64,000 bases of DNA, taken from Fulvia fulva. Its lineage: Eukaryota > Ascomycota > Dothideomycetes > Mycosphaerellales > Mycosphaerellaceae. The notes beneath the pieces were generated by a model. That model saw nothing but the letters and a program-made list of their open reading frames with translations. It did no database searches and had not been told where the DNA came from. The translations under genes and the position numbers were made by a program. The number at the start of each line of letters is the position of its first letter. Within the stretch, counting starts at the first letter, position 1. Positions 10,961 to 20,774 of the stretch are shown here, piece after piece. The stretch spans positions 3,968,001 through 4,032,000 of the forward strand of contig NC_063015.1 of NCBI RefSeq assembly GCF_020509005.1, given 5' to 3'.

Positions 10961-13440
10961 ATAGGACTAGAGAGCAACGATCGGGCTCGTTATAGAAAAC
11001 CCGAAATAGATATAGAGACTAGCTAAATAGATACGACTACCTAAAGAGTAACGAACCCCTTACTTCCCCCTAATCGTAGACCGTAAAGGGATTGCCTAGG
11101 CTACGCCCCGGGGTAAGGCAAAAGTATTAGCCGACTATTTCTTTTCGACGTAAGTAGAGGTAGACCTTACGGACATCGACCCGAGTATATACCCGGAACC
11201 CCTAGACATAGATTAGGCGGTTAGCTCTAATATAGTAATAGGAGTTATAAGTAAGCTAAAAGGACGAAAAGCCCTAGGCCTAGACAGGATACTAAATATA
11301 CTACTAAAAGAGTATAGAGAAGAGATCGCGCCGAGCCTTATAAACCTATTTACCGCGTACCTACGGCTAGGATATCACCCGAAGCCGTATAGAGAGTCTA
11401 TAATAGTAGTGCTACGTAAGCTATAGAAGGAGGACTATACTTAGCCCAAATCGTATAGACTAATTGTACTTCTAAATATAATAGGGAAGGTCCTAGAAAA
11501 GATAGTAGCCTAGAGACTTACGTAGCTAGCCGAGGATAACTACGTACTCCTAGTAATATAGATAGGGGGAAGAAGCTAGCGATTAACACTAATAGTAATA
11601 GAGCTAATTACGGAGTAAATTTAGACCCTCTAGTACTACGGTAGGAACCGAGCGGCGTCCTTACTATCCCTCGATATCGTAGGAGCCTTTAATAACGTCT
11701 TATACTAAAGGCTAATATATATCCTATAGTAGAAAGACATCCCCTAGTAGGTAACGACGTTTGTCTACTCCTTTCTCTAGGAACGGACGACATACCTAGT
11801 CCTAGGGAGGTATACGTCCGACCCGGTAAAGGTAGAGGCTAGAATATCTTAGGGATCTACTCTCTCCCCTATCCTATTTCTAATATTTATGTCTAATCTG
11901 ATCCCCCTACTCACCTCTCCGTAAACCTTAGTATCGGGGTTTATAGACGACATAAATATTCTAGCCTAGTTAGACTCGATAGAAGAGAACTGTCGCCTCC
12001 TTAAAGATAGGTAGAAGAAATGCGAGGAGTAGGCAAAGAAGTATAGTGCCCGGTTCGCCCCTAAAAAGTACTAACTTATACACTTTAGTAAAGCGAGAAC
12101 ATACTATAATATAAAGGCGGCGGTAAGAATCTAAGGCTACGAGACTAAGCTATTAGCGGAGCTACGAGTACTAGGGATCTAGCTCGACCCGAAGCTAAGC
12201 TAGAATATATAGATTAAGAAAGCCTAGAGTCGAGCGTAAGTTAACGAAGCCTCGATAAAGAGGCTTACGGTATCTATATAGGGAGTAACATTCGATAAGG
12301 TAAGAGTAATATATAAGGCGATCGTTAGACTAGCTATATTATACGGGGTATAGATTTAGGGAACAGGAGGCGTAGGTAAGCCGATCCCGAAACGGATAGA
12401 GTAACCCCTAAATAGGATATAGGTAGGCAACCTACGTAGGATACTAGGCGTATATAAGATAACGTTAATAAGTACGCTAGAAATAGAGATAGGAATACTA
12501 CTAATCGGCTAGTATATCCGGGGAATAAGAATTTAATACGCGGTAAAGACGATAGATTACCTAGTATAAACTACGATCTAGGAGGCAAAGAATAAGATAG
12601 AAAGCCGCTACTAGAGAGGGGCCGGACATAGGACAAGCTAAAAAGAGGATGACCTTACTACCTTTACGGCCGTATAGATAAGCACCGAATGGCTAGTACG
12701 AAAAGAGGAGGAGCGTAGGACTCGCTAGGCCGGCGGGAGTAAGGCTAAGACCTAAAGCCTAGCGGAATAGATAGCGAGCTACCTATAGGAGCAGGACTAG
12801 AAAAGGAAGCCCTCTAAGACAATAGGCCCGATAGCGCTCCGAGCCTTCTAGAGACATAATTACTAGCTATATAGGGACCTAACAAGGGCCGAAGCAAGTA
12901 TAGCGATCCAAATTAGGTCCGAACATGTTAGATTAAGGGCCTACCTATTTAGGAGACGCGTACTAGACATCTATAGCCTAGCCTACTAGTGTGGCTACTT
13001 ATCGTAAAACCTAGAATATATACTACTACGATACCCGTAGTAGGCGAGTAGTAGAGGAAATTAGAGGCACTAAGCGGAGAGGAGAGACTATAAGTCAATT
13101 ATTAGGGATAAAGGCAATATTTGCCGAATCTTACGGTAGATACTATAGTAGGGATACCTCTAGTAGTTTAGCCTCGCTAGCGAGACGGAGGAGTAGATAG
13201 ATAAGAAGCGGAAGCTAGGGGGGTTATAGATAGGGTAGTCATTAGGGTAGGCCTATAATACTAGCGTACCCTTAATAAGGGAAATCTTAGATAATAACGA
13301 GGGGGAAAAGATAGGCGGGAAGGAGGAGGGGTTTTACTAATACGGTTTCCCCTCTATATATACGAAAACAAGATAGTATAGCTATATAGGCCAAAGGGCA
13401 CTATAACAGCTTAAATCAAATATCTATCTATCTTTCTATA
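10961..13440 (+). mobile_element. Tad1-like LINE, 3' part (reverse transcriptase to C-terminal knuckle), RIP-mutated
   Basis: Continuation of the LINE interrupted at 3,611. Readable landmarks on the + strand, in order: AKVLADYFF and VDLTDIDPS (11,120-11,190); the RT fingers block GRKALGLDRI (near 11,265); SYRLIVLLNIIGKVLEK (near 11,450-11,500); LSLDIVGAFNNV (near 11,665), where the second aspartate of the usual AFDNV is Asn; STLSPILF; and the catalytic FIDDINILA (about 11,940-11,965), still intact. Near 12,900-13,040 the tail reads IQIRSEHVRLRAYLFRRRV then CGYLS, the C-terminal CCHC region of Tad1/I elements. Stops occur throughout. The 3' end is uncertain; ATCT repeats near 13,420 may be the tail. 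Confidence 0.88.
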
Positions 13441-13657
13441 TAATACTTAGGGCCTATACTAGATAAATAGTAAGACTCTAGTAAGTTCTTAGGTCTTTTT
13501 ATTAAGAACAAAGAGCTAAATATTGCTTAGAAGATAGGTCGTAAGGCACGTATAATACTATACTATAGCGTTAAGGTAGCCCTAAATATTCCTCGGAATT
13601 AGGTACTTATCGATACTACCTTAATTTAGAATAGTACGACTATTACTAGCTAGCTAG
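13441..13657. repeat. RIP-mutated spacer between the LINE and the copia element
   Basis: AT-rich, CpA-poor DNA with no recognised domain. Its last five bases, GCTAG (13,653-13,657), are the left copy of the copia target duplication. Confidence 0.5.
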
Positions 13658-13864
13658 TGTCGCGATCCGAGCGTGTATATAGATAACATCCTATTATCAA
13701 AACTTAAGGCTACGTACGCTAAGAATTAGGTGACTAATTAGTCACCTATAGCCTCTTTAAGAGCAACACTTGTCTATTCTAGATAGACATATACAATACA
13801 CAACCTGCTTTTGAAACACCCTATATAAGCCCGTATAATAACTTCCTATACTTCTAACGTAATA
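13658..13864 (+). repeat. 5' LTR of the copia element
   Basis: It starts TGTCGCGATCC and ends CTAACGTAATA (ancestral ...CA, the C changed to T). It pairs over 207 bp with 19,351-19,557. It retains many CpA dinucleotides compared with the interior and holds a 20-bp perfect palindrome at 13,728-13,747. Confidence 0.93.
13728..13747. promoter_or_regulatory. 20-bp perfect palindrome in the copia LTR
   Basis: AGGTGACTAATTAGTCACCT equals its own reverse complement and is unchanged in the 3' LTR at 19,421-19,440. It contains two facing TGACTAA sites, which resemble the sites of AP-1/Gcn4-type bZIP factors. Regulation of the element by such a factor is inferred. Confidence 0.45.
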
Positions 13865-14089
13865 GTTATAAGCCCGGTTAGCGCTTACTAACATTTACTA
13901 CAATAAGGAAGCCCTAAAGTAGAGTTTGTATCGTTATAGCACTACTACTATAACTAGTATAGTAGTATCCCCTAGGCCTAGTAAACCCGCGTAGAACTTT
14001 TACTAGCCTATAACCTATTTTATAGTTATAGCTACTACCGAGACGCCGGTAACTACCGGTACCCTACCTTAGGGTACCGTAGTTCTAAA

Positions 14090-17000
14090 GAGCTATAACT
14101 AATAGGACAAGTTTGACCGTTAGCTAGAGCTCTACGTAGAGTCTTTAAATATCTAGAAGTATATAGATCCTTACTAACTAAGTAACGAGCTAATAGAGCC
14201 TACTTACTTAACGTTTAAGGAAATCTAATAAGCGTATACGGTAGGAGACGCTATATTAAGAGATCTTATTAAGCTACGACAAATAGACGTAGACCGAAGG
14301 TAACGGATATACGACATCTTTACTACTACGCGATTAAAGCTTATTACCTACCTTATCCGTACGACGATAGAGCTAGGGTAAGAGCTAATATACGGCTAGA
14401 ACACCCTTAGAGCAAAATACTAGGCTCTTAAGGATTAGTATAGTCTAGACGATATACTACGTAAGCGGTAGCTTACGCTTAAGCTGTCTAGGCTTTAGAA
14501 GGCTAGCGTACGTAGAATCGATAACTAGTACTTAGACTAGTTAGTTTTATAGACTAAGATGCTTAAGTATAACTACGCCGAGTACGACGACCTTAGTAGA
14601 CACTCCCTACTTACTATTTAGTAGAAGCAGGCTCTAGCCTACGGTGCTTCTCTATATAACGAGTAGAAGCGTAATAAAATGTTACTATAAAAGCTTACTA
14701 AGCGTTACCTCGAATAGATACGCGACACCGTACTAGTAATAACTAACGGTCGATTAGTCTTCGTAACCTTCTCCGGAGAAACCTTAGTAGAGGATAAAAC
14801 AGTACCTATAGGTACTAGTTAAAAGGAGGGTGACCGTAGTAGTAGCCGTAGTAATAACCGTAGTAATAGCCGCGGTAATAAGGGTCGTAGTAGTAGCCGC
14901 GGCAATAAGAACAAAGATAAGGACAATAATAGGCTTAGCGGCTACTAGAACATCACCGGCGAGCCTAAGGACACCTATTATAAGGGCCTGTTCTTATACG
15001 ATATAATCAACCCTAATAAGCGCCTAGTAAAGGATTAGCGCTTAGAGTAGTAGAAGAAGTACTAGAAAAACTTTATTAACTACTACTTAAGCGACGACGG
15101 CGAGCGTCTACTTAGCGTGTTAAATCGTAACAATCGTAAGGACTAGGAACTTAATAAGGCTATTACTAATACGGAGAAGGCATTACTAAGCGATAAGGGC
15201 TTTATTGGCCTTACTGTTCTTTCTAGCTTAATTAGTAAGTCAAGCGTCAACTTTAGGGATTACTAGGTATATAATAACTATTCAGACACTTATATCATTA
15301 ATTATTATGACTAGGAGGGTGTAGAGTTTATTATAGAGCGCCTTACTACCTTAGAAATCTAGGCTAGAATAACTACCTTTCTAATTATAGCGTTAGGGCG
15401 TGTTTATATGTCAATTAGGGGCTATTTATTCACCTTACTAGATATAGCTTACTACCTAGGCTTTTATATAAACGTTATCTCTTATATACGTATAGAAACG
15501 GCCGGACTCTAGTAGTACGGACGTAGCAATTCAATATGGCATAACGATACTAAGTTGATAGACCTAGACCGCCCTACTAGTACAATCCCTTTCTTTAAGG
15601 TAGTTATACTACCTAAGTCACCTATCATTTACTAATAGCCTATAAAAGAGGGCCTAGTACTACCGAAGGTTACTAAAAAGATACGTAACGCGCACTTTAT
15701 TAGCACTATTAGTAGGGGTATAAACATCAGCGATAAACCTACTAATAGCGTAGTATCTCTAACTACTTAAGAGGATAGTAACCGTACCGTTCTTGTAGTT
15801 ATAAACAGTACTAGGGGTACTAAAGGTATAGCTACGTCTAGTAGGACCCCTATTAAATACCGAAAGCTCTCTAGCCGCTAGTAGCATTAAATCTTTAGTT
15901 ATATTAGCGCTAAACGTATCAAGTAGTTGCCGCTTAGAGTTAAGGGGGTGATTATTAACGATAGTCTAAGCGCACCCCTTACTATATATTATAGAGTATA
16001 TAGGCTTAGTAAAGCTTGTAAGGTGTATAATCGGTCTTAGCCTATTAGGGTAATGACCCTATACGGATATATAGCTATAGACTTAGTAGAATTCACTATC
16101 GCCTATAACGGTAATAGGTACCTTATCTACTTCTACGATCTAGATACCTATAGACACTTCTAGTTTACTATTAAGAATAGGGATTAGTAATTGGTATTAG
16201 CTTACTTTAATAGCCTACTAAGCTTTATTAACTTTATTAGTCGTAGGTTCGTATACTTCTATAGCGATAACGAGCCCGCTATTAGGAGGTGTTTCGCTTA
16301 GTTATTAACAACAATAAGATTAAATAGCGCGTAACCGCGGAATACGCGCCTACGTAGGACCTAGTAGAAAGAGCTAGAGCTCTGATTATTACTATAAGTA
16401 GAACTATTCGTATCTACGTACGATTGCCGGAAAAGCTTTAGCTAGAATATACTATAGTAGCGGTATACATCCTCTAGCGATCCCCTATCTAGTCAAAGGG
16501 CTAGAAGACTCTATTCGAATTAGTAATAGGACGAATTCCGAATGTAGGTCATATAGTAGTATATAGCTCCCTTGTATACGTGTTCATCTATAGACTAGAT
16601 TAGCCTAGTAAGAGCGAGAAACTCTAAGAGAGAGCGCTTATAGGCTACCTTATAGGATACGACTCTACTAATATCCACCGCGTATAGGACCTATTAAAAG
16701 ATAGGGTTATTCGAGTTAAGGACGTTCTCTTCGATAAGACTACGTTCTATAACCTATTACGCCTAATAGTAGGGTATACGACCCCTATCGAGAATATCGT
16801 AATAGCGGAACCGGCTAAAGAGCCTAAATAATACTACGACCTATATGTCGCTTATTACGAGTAAGACATAGTATAGGCCGAGGGGGTAGAAGAATAGGCT
16901 TAGTAGCCGTATACCTAATAACCTCGAGACGCCTACTAAAAGCTCCTTAGGTAAGAACTATACTAGCCGTAACACCGCGAGTTAGTAATATATAACTAAA

Positions 17001-17457
17001 AAGACCGGCAAATCGAGTACGTAATAGATTACGTAACTTAAGACAATATATAGTAGTTAGTATATAACACTACTAACTACTACGGCACCCTATAGTAGTA
17101 GATAATAGATGCCCTTACCGTAGAAGACCGTAAGGAGATCATAGGTAACACGGACCCTAATCGCGAGCTATATCTATCTACATTTATACTACTAGAAGAC
17201 GCGTTAATATATAACGCGTCTAATATACTACTCTTCCCCCTAGAGCTAGAGCTCTATACACTAGAGGAGTCTAACTATATAGTTATAGAGAATAGAAAGC
17301 GCCTACGAACGGCCTACTTCTACTATATACTATACTAGATTATAGTCGCTAATATAATTATCGGCTAGATGTCCGGTATACGACCTAGAATACGCGCCTA
17401 TCGTAATAAGAGCAATCGAAGCCCTATACGAAGAGGTAATAGCCCTCTAAGGCGTGT
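14090..17457 (+). pseudogene. copia gag-integrase remnant
   Basis: Gag-like helices at about 14,100-14,700, then an Arg/Asn/Gly-rich stretch (14,840-14,940). The integrase is clear: YRVYRLSKACKVYNRS (near 16,000, the HHCC/pre-integrase end), AIDLVEFTIAYNGNRYLI (near 16,080-16,125, first catalytic Asp), FVYFYSDNEPAIRR (near 16,250-16,290, second catalytic Asp), then KTLFELVIGRIPNVGH (near 16,510-16,550) and GYLIGYDSTNIHRV. From about 17,280 a basic linker is followed directly by the solo LTR, with no RT motifs before it. Confidence 0.85.
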
Positions 17458-17460
17458 TAA

Positions 17461-17980
17461 TGTCAGGGCGAGAGCCTGGCCTGTGAGATGTAAGGGTGAA
17501 AGCGAGAATGTAGGTGCGAAGTGCAGATGCAAAAGGGTATAGTATAATTGCTACACAAAACAAAAGACGAAGAAAGCAAGAGAGGCCTAGGGAAGGCCAG
17601 ATATTTATACGCGACCCTCGCGAGTGCGTGTCCCCGCATCAATAGGGCTAACCCGTGCGGAGCCGCGCTTAGTAGCTTTGCTCAAAACCTTATTCCAACC
17701 TGCCCTACGTTCCGAGTCTTCCACGTGCTTCTTCTAGGGTCCAGCGCAGTCGCGGGTGCTCGCGGGAGTGCCGTGAGTCACACAGTCACGAGCCGAAGTG
17801 AATCTGTTAAGGTTTGGTAGAGGGGTGAATTTGGAGGGCTGGGTCCCGTAGTGAATGTTGCGGGGCATATGATTCTTGGCGCTCACACACTAAGCTAGAC
17901 TGTCACTTCTTAACGACTTCTGAGCACTCTGAGGCTCTTCTGTCCCCACCTTCTGTACACTCTATAGGGAGACTATGACA
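17461..17980. repeat. Solo LTR, not RIP-mutated, nested in the copia element
   Basis: 520 bp with TGTCA...TGACA inverted ends, flanked by the perfect 5-bp duplication GTTAA (17,456-17,460 and 17,981-17,985). Its base composition is normal (CpA and TpG common), unlike the DNA on both sides. With LTR-type ends, a 5-bp duplication and no internal genes, it is best read as a solo LTR left by LTR-LTR recombination, or alternatively a non-autonomous element. A 90-codon open frame inside it is not convincing as a gene. Confidence 0.82.
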
Positions 17981-17985
17981 GTTAA

Positions 17986-18235
17986 TAACACGTAGACTAT
18001 CCGCCTTATTAACTAATAAGGGTAAAGGCTTAATACAAAGCTACGCTACGTTAATATCTACTACTACTAGCTCCGATAGCGAGACTAGCGCGGAGATATT
18101 AAGATCAAGTATCTTAGTACTAACTATATACCTATAGACGGGCTGACTAAGCTACTTCTACTATAGAAGTATAAGCACTTCGTTAAGCTACTTAATATAG
18201 CTAAGGAAGGCGTAGACCTACGTACCTTAGTACCC
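17986..18235 (+). pseudogene. copia RNase H C-terminal remnant
   Basis: Immediately right of the solo LTR the + strand reads DxxRLIN..GxRLNTKLRYVNIYYY, the copia RNase H block usually seen as TKLRHVDIHHHW. It continues GDIKIKYLSTNYIPIDGLTK and KYKHFVKLLNI, the standard copia C-terminus. Tryptophans and histidines have become stops or Tyr, as RIP would produce. Confidence 0.85.
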
Positions 18236-19350
18236 TCTATAGCCGTATTAGGAGGTAACGGGCTAATAGACGCCTAAGAAGTCCGTAGTAGCGGCCTTAC
18301 CTTATCTCGAAACGAACACCGAACAGCTTTATCTTTACGGACACCTCTCTAGAAGCGCTAGTAGGCGTGAAACACGGCTACTAGTAGCTACTTATACTAT
18401 AGACGATAACAAAGCTAGGGTAAAGTATCTACTATTTACCGGTACGGCCCTAGCACTATTATTAATAGGTGTTTCTCGGACTCCTATTAGCTAATAGCGT
18501 AAGGGCGAGAAACACCCCTATTACTAGTAGTAGCGTACGCGCGCGCGATAAAAGTAGCGCGTCTAATTAGAACGCGAGAAACGCCTCTAACTTACTACTA
18601 GTAATAACACTACTACCTTATTACTATATTATCTGCTGCTTTTATATATAGTACACACTTGCCTAAAACAAAAAGGTGTTACTACCCTAAGGTAATGACC
18701 TTTAAAAGTGTAGAAAGTAAGGCACCCCGAAGGTACCTTTTTAACTTTCCGATACCGTTACTCCGGTATTACCTATTAGAGCCCTATTACACCTTATATA
18801 GTGTAAGCTCTGTTGTAGACAGCCTAGTATATTGCGCTACTAACTAGTATCTTATACTCCCTAGGGGCAAAGCGAGCTCTCTTACTATTCGCCGGAGCGA
18901 AATAACTTAGTATAGAGTAATTATCGGACAATATAATAAGTTAAGCGGACGATAATATATGTTCAAGTATACGATAGGACTAAGGCTACCCCTAGATTAA
19001 ACTTAGGACCCCTAATGTTTACCGGTAGGTAAGATAATTATATACTTAAGTAAAAGTCCGTATAACGGGACTATTACCTAAGCTATTTTACCGGTAATAG
19101 TCACACAATCTATGCTTTATTATATAGGTAATAATAGTAGTAGTAAAAGTGAGGAATAAGGGAAGGGGTATAAAGCTCACCTTACTTACCTTAGCTTACT
19201 TTACTTAAAATAGCTGACTTACCCTTACTATAGTAGTAGTAATACCGAGGGCCTAACGTCACTACTATAGGTAGGGGGGTAGTTATGACAGGGTGTACGC
19301 AATCATATAGAAATCAGCTCATTTACTCTAGCGTACGAGCTAAGGGGGTG
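18236..19350. repeat. Copia 3' non-coding region
   Basis: 1.1 kb between the RNase H end and the 3' LTR without recognisable coding sequence. It contains an inverted pair GGTGTTTCTCG (18,468-18,478) and CGAGAAACACC (18,506-18,516), a further CGAGAAACGCC (18,575-18,585), and a second inverted pair GACTATTACC/GGTAATAGTC near 19,068-19,103. It is long for a copia 3' end and could hide another small nested repeat. Confidence 0.5.
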
Positions 19351-19557
19351 TGTCGCGATCCGAGCGTATATATAGGTAACATCCTATTATCAAAACTTAA
19401 GGCCACGTACGCTAAGAATTAGGTGACTAATTAGTCACCTATAGCCTCTTCAAGAGCAACACTTGTCTATTCTAGATAGACATATACAATACATAACCTG
19501 CTTTTGAAACACCCTATATAAGCCCGTATAATAACTTCCTACACTTCTAACGTAATA
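19351..19557 (+). repeat. 3' LTR of the copia element
   Basis: 207-bp partner of 13,658-13,864, differing at a few transition sites. It is followed by the right GCTAG duplication and carries the same 20-bp palindrome (19,421-19,440). Confidence 0.93.
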
Positions 19558-19562
19558 GCTAG

Positions 19563-20774
19563 CTTAGACCTAGGTCTTTGTTCTAAACAAGAAGACTAGC
19601 TTATATACTCCGGTGTTATAGGTTTGATTAGGAGATTTGATTTGATTTAATTTTATTTAATGAAATTTACGTAGTAAACGAGACTAGTAGGATACTTGCG
19701 ATATAAGGTAAAGTGCTCTTAATTTGACTACTCGTTAATAACGAGTGGTAAGCGTTAATTACACAGACTAATAATGCGATATAGTGATTTCTACATAAGT
19801 CATGTATGGGGTCTGCCTAGAGTCTATTCTGGGGTCTGCACGTCTGCCCTTAGGCTCAGTGGCTGGAGATGAACGGATTTTGCCCTCATTGGTGGAGCGC
19901 ACGAGTCGCGGGCTGAATTATGCATTGATGTTGCGAGGGTCTCCTTGCATATGCGCGCGGCTAGCATGGTTTCACGGTGTCTCACGCTCAACGGTTACAC
20001 GGCGTATCGTACACGAACGAGCGGTGCTCTCTTTTCACCGGCGCCTTCTCCCATTCAGCATGACACGCATGAAAACAGAGCGTATACGGTATGGTGAGGA
20101 GGAGCGTCGGAAGTTGTTTTGGAGTTTAATGTCTCAGTGCGCGATACCCTCTCGCTGAAGGTCGTTGGACCGATCAAATTCTTATCTGTTGTGTAACAAT
20201 GTATTGTAAATTAGCTACTTGTTGAGTCAGTACATAGAGACGGATAACGGGTGGATCAATGAAGCTATCTATACCTCTTGAATGGTTATTGAACGTTGCA
20301 CTGTTACAAACTATCTGTATATGGTCGTTGATCGACCTTGATGTGAAGCCGGCAGAATCCGGCAGCGGAACATTGGGCTGCGATTAGACTTCGTCCTCCA
20401 CCAGACCTCATGTGACTTCCGTGCAGCATTCCTCCAGCGAGCAATCTGTCACTGGACACGCGTTGTGCGAACACCTCCCACACACTCGACCACACATCTA
20501 CGCTCGAGCACGGAGAAGTCCCTGCTATGTCGATGACACCCATCTACTTGATACTCCCCACACTGAGTGGACTCCGCTGCAGTCCATCGCTGACCAGGTA
20601 AGTGGTACAATACCGGCCGCTCAGTCAACGTCATTGTCACGCAACAACGAACAAGAGCTCCAAGCACATGCAAGGACCGCGTTTGTGCAACCCAGATCTC
20701 ACCATCAGCTCTCTCGCTTCATCATCCCCCCCTTGTAACCTGCACATACCCTTGACCTACCAAGCACAGCAACC
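19563..20774. other. Transition from repeat island to gene-rich DNA; no gene seen
   Basis: AT-rich sequence to about 19,790, then DNA with normal CpA/TpG content. An open frame at 19,802-20,158 (118 codons) and several short overlapping ones resemble no family and lack codon structure. The last few hundred bases are CA-rich and probably serve as promoter and leader of the gene starting at 20,775. Confidence 0.6.

Larger units (their letters stand above)
13658..19557 (+). mobile_element. Ty1/copia element with both LTRs, RIP-mutated and lacking RT
   Basis: Two 207-bp LTRs (13,658-13,864 and 19,351-19,557) are flanked by the perfect 5-bp duplication GCTAG (13,653-13,657 and 19,558-19,562). A purine tract AAGGGGGTG precedes the 3' LTR. 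The interior reads gag, protease-like region, integrase, RNase H, the copia order, but the reverse transcriptase expected between integrase and RNase H is missing. A 520-bp solo LTR is nested at 17,461-17,980. The interior is stop-riddled and CpA-poor, apart from the solo LTR. Confidence 0.93.

Noticed and set aside
17548..17820. 90-codon open frame inside the solo LTR
   Set aside because: The unit has exact LTR-type ends and a target duplication; the frame has no family resemblance and most likely lies in LTR non-coding sequence.
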